Of a DNA stretch of 64,000 nucleotides, positions 12,101 to 23,899 are shown in pieces; positions within the stretch are counted from its first letter, which is position 1; every line of letters begins with the position of its first letter. The notes under the pieces were generated by a model. It searched no databases. It had not been told where the DNA came from and was given only the letters and a program-made list of their open reading frames with translations. Source of the stretch: Hyaloscypha bicolor E. Lineage: Eukaryota > Ascomycota > Leotiomycetes > Helotiales > Hyaloscyphaceae. The translations under genes and the position numbers were made by a program. The stretch spans positions 256,208 through 320,207 of the forward strand of contig NW_020194692.1 in the NCBI RefSeq assembly GCF_002865645.1, given 5' to 3'.

Positions 12101-14074
12101 CAATAGTTTAAAATTCCGAACGGCGAAGCACTCGTTCCGTGCGCCGTTCTGACGTCCCGCTAAACCTTGCCAAAGATGGAGAAGTCGTTGCCGACTAACA
12201 GGAACTATCTTCAATACAATGAACCAGTCATTACTAGCGCTTACTTCATGACAATGGTAGTTGAAAATTTGGGTGTCCACGCGTCAGGGGAACAAAATTC
12301 GGAGTGCCTCGAGTGCATATCGTAATGTTTCAGACAATTGTGTTTTCGGGTGGCATTTTACTGCTCAAGTGACATTTCAGATCAAGCGGGAAGCACAAAA
12401 TGAAATTTACTGGGGTTAATTATTCTGACTGCGGCTTTCGGGCCTACAGGTCACGAAGAAAACTTGTCACAAGCCACAAGCTATGTCCCAGTATGCTTAA
12501 GTCTGGTGGTGCATGTTAGTCCGAATTGGGCTTCTCGGCTGATCAGGGGCTCAAGCGAGAACCGGCTTCTCTCTTCTCTTCACTCTCCTTTGTCATCTTT
12601 CTCGTCAGGGAATCAAATTCGGCCAAAAAATTATCTTATCAAGGATGCCGTGTCAGGGAAGTTCGCAAAACAACCTCCAAAAACATGTCTTCTCCTCGCC
12701 TCTATGAAATGTTCATAAATGCTCCAACTTGTGGGTCTTTATCTGAACCATCTCAAGTTTCTCATCTATCGGGCCTAGTATTTAGAAGTTGCTGTATTAC
12801 TTCTTACTCATTGGGTCTGGAGCACTAAAGTCATGGACGGCAGTCTCTACGATTCGAGGCTCAAAAATCTCGTCGGCTCCGGCCTCGTCTGGCAAGCAAA
12901 TGAACAGAGCCGAGTCTCCGCTAGCGAAGTCATTTGACAATCAAGAATTTACCCTCCATTGGAGAATTTGAGTTTCTTCTTTTACGAGAGCTTTGAATGT
13001 TTGTGGTCCTTGATGAGGGAATAGATGGAAGTTGGGCGTGGAGTGCGTCTAAGTGGTGGCTATGTTGGTTGCTAGTTTATCTTTTCTTTGGTTAAGGTTT
13101 TGCTATGGGCTGCACATTTCCATTTATTTGTTGAGCAATTCCCAACCCTCGTAGCGCTTCTGCTATCACTTTCGGAGTTTGGTCGAGGGCTGGACTCTTG
13201 AACTGCCTGGGCGTCAAGTCTCCTTTCCTTCTTCGCGGCACAATGACCGCCCGAAAATTTCATGTCTCGTAATATCGTCGTTTTGGAGGTGGCGGAGTGC
13301 TGGAGTTTGACACCCACCAACTTGAAGGCTGAGAGTTATGCCGAATTCTCTAACGAACCAGAAGCTCGTATTCAGTTTTCAGCTAACGACATTCTTAGCC
13401 ATCGCACCATTCCGAAACGGGCAGTTCAGCCCAAGTCGCCATAGGCCGCTTTATGGAAAATGAATTCAGCTCGAATGACGTTTTCAGCTAACGACATTCT
13501 TAGCCATCGCAGCATTCTGAAACGTGTGGTTCAGCTCAAGTCGCCATAGGTCGCCTTAGGGAAAATGAATCAAAGTCTGCATGCTCAGTCAGGCGAGAGC
13601 TTCTGTCGTGTAACCATAAGCTGTGATTGTCGTTACGAGTCTTACCATCAGCACTCCACTGCCTTCCACTGTCCTTCAATCGGGGACTTCAAGTTCGAGT
13701 TAGGCAACGTAGGTAAAGCCGATTGTATCCTTAGACGCTCAATTAGCCCAATTAAATTCATAGAAATGCTAGGTTGTACAAATTACTTGGAAGAATCTAG
13801 TAAAAAAACTTGGAAAGGGTGCTGCCTGGAAGGCTTGAAGGATTGAATTGTGCAGTATGCCGGAGTTGGTCAGCCCTTCATGCAACTAGGCAGAAATAAC
13901 GCCTTGTGTCTCGGGCGTAAACTGAACAAACCCCTATAAATCAATGAGCCCATGCTACCCATCAGCAGCTTGCCGCTTCTCATATTCAATTCGGAAAAGA
14001 TCAAAATAATATTATCTTGTCCCAAGTCCACATCACTCAAAGTCTTCAACACGTACCCATCTTCCTCCAGCACC
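9170..14074. other. long intergenic region with only weak small frames
   Basis: About 4.9 kb with no gene I can support. A 78-codon frame from ATG 10560 has one strongly hydrophobic segment (MFLLLVFSLVLLSGLLYV) and could encode a tiny membrane peptide, but it has no other support. Frames of 60-110 codons near 9643-9987, 11304-11516 and 12526-12828 look random. A two-copy 105-bp tandem repeat lies at 13377-13571 and is listed separately. Confidence 0.5.
13377..13571. repeat. two-copy tandem repeat, 105-bp period
   Basis: Copy 1 (about 13377-13466) and copy 2 (about 13482-13571) share the core TTCAGCTAACGACATTCTTA and the later block CAAGTCGCCATAGG, offset by exactly 105 bp. Several of the differences are C/T or G/A. 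It lies about 500 bp upstream of the eqolisin gene. Confidence 0.8.
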
Positions 14075-15290
14075 ATGGCTCAAAAGCCCCTTCCAACCCC
14101 TACCGCTCCAGCAATGAACTGGAGTGATCGCTTGAGCTTGACAGAAAAGCACTTGCCGCAACTCAAGTCTCTTCCAGCTCCTCCTGTTGGTTTCGAGCCC
14201 CTCAAGGCTACGAATGATGAGCTCATCGCCGCTGGCTTACCCCGTCGTCCAGACCCAGAGAAACAGCCAGGCCTCTACGCCAAGTGGACGTCCGTCATGA
14301 GTCGCCCCCTCACCTTCGTTCCAACCAAATACAGCCTCATAACTACGCCCCGTGATGCGCTTTTCCGGGGCTTGAAGCCTGTCGTAGATCAGGCTGGACC
14401 CTCTGCTAATTCAACCAGCACCAACTGGTCTGGAGCGGTTGACATGAGCCTTGGGGCTGGTGATTCCTATGTGACGGTCTCCGGCTCTTGGACTGTCCCC
14501 AATGCTTATCCTCCGGATTCTGCCAAGCTGGCTACTGGCGGCTGGAAGGATGGCACTTACTTGTGCGTTTCATGGGTTGGGAGTAAGCGCTTCTTTGTTC
14601 CATTTTCGTTCTTTACGAAATTCCTGGACAATCCCCATTCTCTTAATTATGTTCACGATATGAAGCTCTCACTGGAGTAAGATGTTATTTGAAACTTATA
14701 CATACACTGGTTGCTCTGGCATATTCACCTATCTTCTGTCTTTCAACGCTAACTTCTTCTGAGTCGATGGTTGGGGTAGCGCCGACGTTCTGCAGGGCGG
14801 GACTGGCTCGGAGTGCATCGTCTCTGGCGGCACAATTCAATCCCAGACAGCTTTTGGCTGGTTCGAGTGGTATCCGTATTCCTGGACCGACTTCTCCGAC
14901 TTCTCAGTCAAGCCAGGTGACAGCGTGCACTGCCTTGTGTGTGCTCCAGACGGTGCGGGTGCAACAAAGGGATATGTGTTTTTGAGCAACACCAGTACCG
15001 GCCAATATGTATCTGCCCAGCCAACGGCACCTGGCACCACAAAGCTGGTTGGCAATTGTGCTGAATGGATTATGGAAAACCCGTCACTGGGTGGTAGCGA
15101 GGCACCATTCCCGGATTACGGAGCTGAGTTCTTCTACGATTGCCAGGCTGGGACAGCCAAGAATGTCGCGAAAAACTTGAGCGGTGCAACCCTCTTGAAT
15201 TTGGTGGAGAACCCTCCCACAACGCTCAGCACTGCCGTAGCAGAGAGCGATACCATCCTGATGACCTACGCTGGGGACAGTGGCCCATGA
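14075..15290 (+). CDS. eqolisin-family (peptidase G1) glutamic endopeptidase
   Basis: Two exons, 14075-14582 and 14764-15290, with a 181-bp intron (GTAAGC donor, GCTAAC branch, TGAG acceptor). The junction recreates VGIDGWG, and the product is 344 residues. The peptidase G1 (Pfam Peptidase_A4) fold is marked by NWSGAV, GSWTVP, LCVSWVGIDGWG, LQGGTGSE and AEWIMENPS. In characterised eqolisins a Gln and a Glu form the catalytic dyad. The best candidates here are the Gln in VLQGGTG and the Glu in AEWIME. About 100 residues precede the domain, and the N-terminus (MAQKPLPTPTAP) has no hydrophobic signal peptide, unlike the secreted acid proteases of this family. It may be intracellular, or may leave the cell unconventionally. 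Confidence 0.9.
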
Positions 15291-16280
15291 ACGAGGAGCT
15301 GGATGTGATGCGGACTTCGGCTCCCCTGGCTGGGAACTCAAGGCGTGACAAATTTCCGCTGTCTCTTCGATTTCATCTGATTGTTTGAGTTAACAGGTTC
15401 TTGGCGAATTCAGTCTGATTTCAGGTTTCCCCAGAGGCCTATGCTTTGACTTTATGACACTCATTTAGCAGCCAAATGCAATATACCGTTGCGAGGAAGT
15501 CATCGCGATTAAACATATGTGAAGAATTTCCTGCAGCCAAGAATAAGACATGGGTGCCGCAAGTGAGAAAAGCGTACGACTTTAAATCTTGGTCTTTTAG
15601 CAAAGTCGGAGAGGGAACTAGAGTACTGTACAGTAAACAGAATTCTAGGTAAGTATTTCATGTTCTTTTCAGAACAACTCCTTCAATCACAAGAATAGGA
15701 GTGGTGACTAAAGAGATTTCAATGACACTGAGAACACATCAAACATTCGATGTTATGACTTAATCGGAGATTGAGAATTATTGGATACACACATTTAGGA
15801 ACAACTTAATGTTGACTTAAAGTCTGATTATTAGTAGACACAGTGAAGGCTGGAAATTAGGCAATAAAAGTGAATTGACTTCAACTGAGAATTTGGTGTG
15901 AATATTTTGTGGGAAATCCTTAAAGGGGGGAACTAATCCGTAGTATATATTGCCAATTTTTATGACTCTAAAACCTAACACCAAAGATAACTGGGTTAAA
16001 AGGGGAGAGAATATCAGTACACGAACAACTTCTAAGAACTCCTAGGTCCCGTGACCCGAGACATTCCACATGCTAAGAGCTATAATCTCGGGCAATCCCA
16101 TAGCTCGGTCAGCATCCATCAGTAATCAAACCAAAGGTCACCCCACCTTCTCTTTTGATTGATAATAATTCAATCCCCAAGTCCATATATGTTCTTTGTA
16201 AATCAAAAGCGTGATATGTCTTTGCAAGCTACACACTACATTATCTTCCCACCGCATACCTGACGCTGATGCTCAATTGC
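15291..16280. other. AT-leaning intergenic region, nothing recognised
   Basis: About 1 kb between the eqolisin gene and the decayed gene at 16281. No frame, tRNA-like structure or clear repeat was seen. Confidence 0.5.
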
Positions 16281-16831
16281 ATGACGGATTTCTAGTCCTC
16301 AAAAGTCCAGTTGTACCTAGCTCTCTACATCGGTGATGGCGTAGTCCCCGGCTCCCAAGCGTCAGATCGTTACCACTGGGCTCTTCTTGCCATCCCTAGC
16401 AGCAATAATAGCCTTCAACTAATCGCAACCCGCTTCCACGCACGAGACTACTACATTAATCCAAATCAAATGCATTGGATTTACGAGGAGATCCACGTCT
16501 CTGCTCGCGGCATGCCGAAACTTCTCTCAGACGTACATTGGTGATATTATCGAGAAGGAGCGATTGTTTGAGATCATGAGGGATGCGCCGGTGAAACAGG
16601 AAAAGGGATGGAACTGTGTGAACCGGGTCAGGAGCGCGATGGAGATGGTGTGGGCGGAGGACGTGCTGGAGGGAGGGAGGGGGACATGATGGGTGGGAGG
16701 CCTTGAAGTGGGACGCTTTGATAGGGGCTGATGCGGATGTTGTGAGGAGAGTCGAGAGCGCTGTTGTAGAGGGTGCTGCATTGAAATATTATCCCCTGAT
16801 GCGAGGAGTGATTAGGTTCATTCCCCAATAA
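16281..16831 (+). pseudogene. broken gene of a fungal hypothetical family
   Basis: The sequence from ATG 16281 to TAA 16829-16831 encodes pieces of a conserved fungal protein family of unknown function. Markers are YLALYIGDGVVPGSQASD, RYHWALL, RFHARDYYINPNQMHWIYEE, HVSARGMPKLLS, YIGDIIEKERLFEIMRDAPV and KQEKGWNCV. The family may be the one called DUF6914; I could not check. It is inactivated by an in-frame TAG after only four codons (MTDF then stop), a +1 frameshift near 16531 just before YIGDI, and a further frameshift near 16685 before the C-terminal block ending VIRFIPQ. It lies about 0.7 kb from the edge of the AT-rich transposon island. Confidence 0.7.
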
Positions 16832-17999
16832 TAAGAAGAAACACCATGGAAAACTGATCCACCGCTCGCTTTTCAAGAATACAAGGTTTTCCCTCTCGTC
16901 ATTCTGCTCAAGAGTTTGCGGTTCGAGTAAGTGATGTACATTCAGAGACAGCTTCATATGTTAGGACTCTCACCACCAAGTAGACTGCTCAATGTAGTTT
17001 GAAAAGTGGGGATGGATTACAGATGCAGAATTGGACGCCCAGTGGCGAGATGAAGTTTTTGCCTTGTGTTAATATTAAATCTGATTATCTTGCTTTTTCC
17101 GGGCATGTTTGCGATCAGGTGCTCGCTAGACGGTCTCTCGTTCTATATCTATCGAGTCTCCTAGATTTGGACATGAAAATCGCGCTCCAGTTCCAAAATT
17201 CGCTCGACTTAGGGATTGTCATTTCTATAATCGAGGGATCCCGTACGATTTTCTACTTAAGTGTTAATAACGTCTTCTGCGGGGACAAGCTTTCATCGGC
17301 CACGTCGTCAAAACTTAAAAGCAGAATTGTGAGAAAAGGGAGCATATTGTAAGATTACCAAGGGGAAGGATTTTTCACAAGTTCGAGGATCATTATTTTA
17401 TATTCAAGATCCGCAGGTATTGCAAGAGAAGCAGGGCTGATGCGTGGGCTGCTGGGTGGTCGAGATAAGACATGATCATTGTTTGTATCGGCGTCACTTT
17501 ACGGAGACAGCGGCATATTTCATAATATATTAATGAAGACTACTAATAGGCCCTGTAGGTCTTAGTTTCATCTCCCCATAATAATATCCTAGTCCCTGTA
17601 AGCCCTGTAAGGGTCCCCTGAAGCGATTAATTAACCCCGCACCCCCTCAAAAGAAGTAAATAGGAGCCAAACCATAGTCTATATAACATTGTCGTACGGT
17701 CGGACCACCAGTTAAAATTCCTGGTTACGCATTCTCACCTAAGCAGGAACACCAAAACTTCCAGCCCACGCTTCGCTCTAGCCTCCTTTTCTCCTTTTAT
17801 CCGGCCAGTAAGCTTTCTTTTATAATAAATTCCTCTCCCCGTAATTTTTATACGAATTATATATAATATTATTCCTTCTCTCAATTTCCTTATAATCCTA
17901 ATGGTATAGTATATAAGACATATCTATATTATAGGGTTTCTCTCTCCTCTCTCTTCTTCTCCTATAACTAACCTCTTTTTAGGCCAGCCAGAGGGTACG

Positions 18000-20900
18000 C
18001 CAGCCTACTCTTGCTAAGCTCGACCCTAATACACCCCGGTAGACCTATAGCGGTCTATAATAGCCAGTTACAGACGGGGATAAGAACCCACGGCCCCGTA
18101 AGCGTATTTGGCGGACTAATATATAAATTGAACGAGACCGTATTCTGGCCATAGTAAATCCTCCTGCTCCTCCTAGCTCTTCTCCTTTACTATCCGGCTT
18201 CCGTTCGCTCTTTCGGTTTTCGCCAGCCTATAATCTTGGCCTAATAAATATTTAGTACGAGGATTATAGGGTGAGGTACTGGGGATTAGAGGTAATTACG
18301 GGTATATATTAGAGATTTAAGCTCTATTATAAGAGGAAAGATATAGTATTAGACGAGTTACGGGTATTGCCGCCCTTTTTACAGGTGCTTTTTAAGAGAG
18401 ATAATCCGCAAGCCCGTAGCTTTTATTAGAATATAAGAGTATATAATTCGGTACTTGCTTTTATATTCGTAAGCTATACTAAAGATATCTGTACTAATCT
18501 TTCTTATAGTCTTTATTACTTTTAGATTTATAGGGAGCTATTTTACTATTAGGGACTTTTAGAGCTAGGCTTATAGCAGGTTCCGGCCTTTACCTAGTTA
18601 TTTTTTTATAATCCAGACTATATAACTAATCTCCGGTTATAGTACTACTCGTAACTTAATTAAACTATTTTCTATAGCCTTTATAAGATACTTATAGATT
18701 ATAGTAATTTCTTTATACGGATCTATAAGATAGCCCGGAAGTAATTAGCTAGCTAAACGAGTTACTTTCGGATTTTTCTTAGTCTATAAATATACCTAAT
18801 TCTCTAGTCTAGGGCAGATTATTACTATAAGAACCTTCCTATAGCTATAGAGCTAGTAAGAATTCTTCCGGACAAGTTTATAAACGAGAGTTAATATAAT
18901 ATTTTTCTTATAGTCTATAAGCCTGGCTATTAAGGTCCGTAATTTTACTAGGTAGTTATTACTTATATAATATATATATTACTTTATTATATATTTCTTT
19001 TTCTATATAGTAAATATAGGTAGTATTATGAAATAACCTTATAGGATACTTGTTATATCTATTAATAGTTCCGTTTAGAATAGTAGTTCTTTTATTAGTT
19101 TTGTTTATATACCCGTAATTACGAGAAATCTTTTCTCTTTTAGGCTTACTAGCTCTTTTAGTAATATATTATAGATACTTTTATTACTTATAAAACTATA
19201 TTTCTTAATTAGCTTTATTTATATTAAAATAGGATTTATATAGATATATATAATAGTTTAGTAAATACCTTAATTTATAAAGATATCTTACTAGCTAATC
19301 TAGGCTATTAATTTATTTTCTTTTTTTCTTTTATAGGCGGGAATTAGTTTATATAATAGCTTTTCTAGAACTTAATAATTATTATTTATTATTTTGGAAA
19401 GCCTATCTTTTTTATTACTTTTATAATAAACCCGTAATAACTAGAGATTATCTAGGAGCTAGGTAGCTTATAACTTATAGACCGGCTAGATCTAATTACT
19501 TATATATTTTAATTCAAGATTTATAAGCTTTTTATAGACCTAAAAAACCATATTTTCGGATAATATACGGGTTATATTTATATAATTAAATACTAGAAAT
19601 AAAAGCTTTTATATTTATACTTATTCTTATTTTTATAGGTATTCGAAAAGTTTAATATACCTAAATATATAGATAAGATTATATATACTAAACTACTAGA
19701 TTCATTATAGGATCCTATAGATAAGCTTCTGGCCTTAGTTATAGGTAATATAACCTATAGTTCATATAGGAAAGACTATATACGGGCCCTATATATAGTC
19801 TATAAAGAAGCCTATAGCCCGTTAGTATACTTTAAGAGGTTCCTAAAGGCTTTTATAAATTATACTATAATTAATAAGAATAGCTATTCCGAATACTATT
19901 ACCGGAATAATAAGTAAATATTTATAGTTTGCAAATTAGGCTTTCTAGGCCAGGAAGTTATCTATAATAATTACTGGGTTATTTTATATAACCTATATTT
20001 CTTTTAAAAGTTCTATTTATATATTAATATTAAGGTTTATATATTTATATAAATAATTAAGTATATTTATAAGTATATATATAAAAGAATAGACCATACT
20101 ATAATTATAGTTATAGCTATAAATAATGAAATTATCTGGTATATATATACCTATTATATAAGTTTATATAAGGCTATTTAGTAGCTATTCGAATTTTCTA
20201 TATATTAGGAGTTCTTTTCTATTTAGTATTTTATAATTTATCTTAAGAGAAAGTAAACGGTTTATTTTTCGGATAATATTTCTCTTATAGCTTTAGCTAT
20301 AAAAACCGCAAATACTTATTTAATACTAATAGCCTTTTTTAAATATAATACTATATATAAGAATAGCTAGAAATATTTATATTCCGAGTTTCTGGCCGAG
20401 TTTATATAGGTTCTAAAGACCCGGAAATAGAAATATTACTAGTAAAATAAGAATAAGCAAATTAGCTATATATATTACTATAACTCTATTTCAGGCAAGT
20501 AATATTACTTATGGCTTTTACTTATAGTTATTTGCGACTCGTAATTCTTTACGGATCTGTATTTAGTTAAGGATATCTATTACCTAATATACTAGGTTAC
20601 CTATATTACCTATAGCTTAGTAGAAAATAATTAGGAATAGTACTAGTATTTTAATAAGGCTATTCTATTTATACTTATAGGTAGTTTACGGATATTATTC
20701 TTGACTAGCTTTTACTAGTAGCTAATTATAGACTTATTAGTAATCTGGAACTAGTATAAGTACTATTTCTATAATAATCTTTAGTACTAGCTTACTTATA
20801 ATAATAGTTTCCTACTTCCGCTTCTTAATTCATATTATAATTATAGCCTTTTCTTATTCATATATAGGCTTATAGACTAGTAGTAATTACTTATAGACTA

Positions 20901-22450
20901 TAAGCTCCTGTTTTTTATCTGAAATTAAACTAGTAAATACTATTTCTTATTTGTATTATATATTCTCGAGAACTAGATATTACTTATAATTATAATATAA
21001 GCCTAGCTTAATCCTAATTAGTAATTATACTTTATAAAGATTATTATAGCTATTAAATCAGATTTATAAATAGCCTATTTCTACTTATAAGGGCCAGGAG
21101 ATATAGGTAAGATATTCTTATATAAGGTATTTTACTATTACTTTTATAGGCAGAAGCAAATAGTTCTTTATATAGTATTTATAGGTATTATAGCTCTCTT
21201 ATTACTAAATAGATATATGTTTTATTTCTAGTTTAAGATTCTAATTAAGCTCTATAAATTATTTATAAATTCTATTATAAAATAAAATATCCTTAGATAA
21301 ATCTTCTAGTCTATAGATTTTATTATCTAAGACGAGATATTAATATAGTATAAGTATTACTTTAAGGTTATTTACTAGCTTTTAGTGAATTTATAGTTTA
21401 TAGTAAATAATATTCTCTTTAGAAAGATACCTATAATTCTTAATAGGAACTTTACCTAGATTCTTCTAGTTATATTATATGGTTTATAGGCTAATATTAT
21501 TATTATATATTTTTAATAATTATTTATTTGGCTATAGCTTAAGTAGCTCTATTTATAAACTAATATACGGGTTTATAAGAATAAGAATAACCAGGAGTTT
21601 ATTTACTAGATTAGCGAATTATCTAATAACCTAGACCCTAATATAATAGTAGTAATTCCGGATTATATAAACTAGCTAGTATTAATTATAGATCTAATTA
21701 GCTATATTTATTTCTTAGATTTTCTTTTTCGGACTATTATAAATTCATTAATTTTCTATAGGTAATATTTTTTAACTATATTAAATACTATAGTCTCGGA
21801 GCTTAATACCTATATTCTTAGATATTTACTAGGCTAATTATAGATATATTAATTAGTAGATTCCCTAGATACGAATAAGTCTTTAGATAATGACTTATAT
21901 AAGCTATTTATAAAGTAGCTATAAAGTATTAATCTTTCTTTCTTACTATTATCTTAGCTTATTCTTAAGATTAGGGTTCCGGTACTACTTTTATAGAATC
22001 TATATTTATAAGAAGGTTTATATAATAGGATCTGGATAGTAGTTATAAGCTTACGGGTATATTATATTAAGGCCTACTTATTTAAAAGGGATTTTAATAG
22101 CTAGTTATAAGTAATTCTATAAATTAAGCTATTTACTATAGATACTAGCCTAGGGATTACTCTTTCCCGGAAATAGTTTCCGGTTTATTTATATTTTATA
22201 ATAACTATTAATAAGTTATAAGATTAGTTCTTTTATATTATTAGTTTGGATCTATAAATGCTTGTATTTACTTATAGGTAGTTTTATATAGGGATTTCCC
22301 GTATATTATTTATAGAAGACTTAAGTATCCTTTTACTATATAAGAACCTATCTAGAATACTTAATATAACTTATTCTAAGGTTTTAGCTAATTTATTTTA
22401 GTACTTTATCTCTTATAGGTATTTTACAGATACTAGGTAGCCTTATAAGT
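18000..22450 (+). mobile_element. RIP-degraded Helitron (Helitron_like_N plus PIF1-like helicase)
   Basis: Reading the plus strand through TAG/TAA codons gives recognisable Helitron protein. Near 18030-18200 is a lead-in (KLDPNTPR, then RPRKRIWRTN). At 18420-18620 is a Helitron_like_N-type block with RVYNSVLAFTFVSYTKDTRT, FQIYGELFYYQGPLE and PAFAQLFFYNPDY. At about 21080-21140 is the Walker A region of the PIF1-like helicase, GPGDIGKTFLYK (normally GPGGTGKT). Near 22200-22330 is the helicase C-terminal block, where normal ITINKSQGQ and YVALSRV appear as ITINKLQDQ and YIGISRI. Nearly all stops fit C-to-T or G-to-A changes of Gln, Trp and Arg codons. The element is inactive. I could not fix its TC and CTRR ends. 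Confidence 0.75.
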
Positions 22451-22984
22451 CAGGTTAAGGGATTTGAGAGTCTATAACTATTCGTAACTACCTATAAGTA
22501 TCCGTATCTATCTATAAGTAATTTATAATTATTATTTCAAATATTTTAGGGCTTAAATAGACCGAGAATACTATACTATTAGGTATTAAAAATATATATC
22601 TTTCCTAGATAATTCTTTATAGAATTTATAACTCTCTTTCTCTTTTTCTTTTTTCTCTCTTCCTTACTTTTCCCTATCCTCTAATACTAGTACTAAATAA
22701 TCCGTTCCCTCCTCTTTCTCTAGTATCTCTACTTTCTTTTTATAAAGAGCCGCTAGCTCCCTATAGAGCTTAGTAAAATAGTATATTCTCTAAAAGGAAA
22801 TAAGTAAGTAATAGTAGCAGGTAATAATAGTATAATAGGCTATTTATATATTAGTTACGGTTTATAGTAATCCGTAACGGGTATATATATATAAAGATAG
22901 GTTACTAGAAGTAACCTAGTTACTTATATAACTACTAGTAATAACCCGGAAAAGTAAGGAAAAGTTAGTAGAGGCAGGGCCGGC

Positions 22985-23066
22985 AGAAGTAGTAGTAGTA
23001 GTAGCGGCGGTAGTAATAGTAGTAGTAGTAGTAATAGTAGTAATAGTAGTAATAGTAATACCTGGA
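22985..23066 (+). repeat. AGT/AAT trinucleotide tract
   Basis: An imperfect run of AGT units with interspersed AAT and CGG units. A related tract lies at about 23450-23495. In a RIP-mutated region these look like degraded GGT/GGC-type codon repeats. A GC-richer patch at 23264-23554 between them is the only part of the island that escaped strong AT drift. Confidence 0.6.
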
Positions 23067-23567
23067 AGCATCTATTAAATTAGTTATAGTCCGTAAAATA
23101 TTATATAAAAGTACTTATAGAAGAAGTAGCAGGTACCCTTATTACTATAATAATAGTTAGTATAGCTTCTACTAAAAAAACTAGCTATAACTATATATAC
23201 CGTCTATATACCCGACCCGCTAGTATAATATATATATCCGGTAGTATAAACTTAACTAATAAATTAGCCAAGCTCAGCCTCCAGGTTAGTAGGCCAGGCG
23301 GAATTAATAGTACGGCCGGGCCATAAGACAGGTATACGGCAGGCGGCGAGGAGAGAGAGAGAGGCCATAGTACGGATAGGGCGGGACAGGAGGGCAGGCA
23401 GGGCGGAAGGGGCGGGCAGTGGCGGCAGGCTAGTAGTAAAGCTTACTGCCATAGTAGTAGTAATAGTAGTAGTAGCGGCGGCGGTAGCAGATAGTAAAGA
23501 AGATATTCTATGGACCATAAGAAGTATTATAGGCCAGGGGCAGGCCCGTAGCAAATATAGGAATTAA

Positions 23568-23590
23568 CTTATATATATATATATATATAT
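23568..23590. repeat. (TA)n microsatellite
   Basis: About 11 TA dinucleotides in a row inside the AT-rich island. Confidence 0.8.
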
Positions 23591-23899
23591 TTATTAAAAG
23601 AAAGAAGCTTTAGAATTCAAAATTAAAACCTACCTTATTTAGCTTACCTAGAGAATTTTTAGCCTTTAAAAAGTGAATTTTCAAAGTAAATTTAAAGTTA
23701 GTAAAGCTAATATCCCTTAAATAAGTACCTGAAGTATCTAATTAATCTCGAATCGAGATCAGGGCAAAATTAAAAACTGGCCCCGGAGCTTATATAGGGC
23801 CGCCAGGCTTTAATTTTAGCGAAGCGGCCCTAATCTCGTATTAAACTATACTAATATATAGCTATTTTTTCCTGGCTCTTCTTTCTATCTTTTTTATAC

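Noticed and set aside
22985..23066. Possible CRISPR-like array
   Set aside because: It is a simple trinucleotide tract with no spacers; this is a fungal nuclear sequence.
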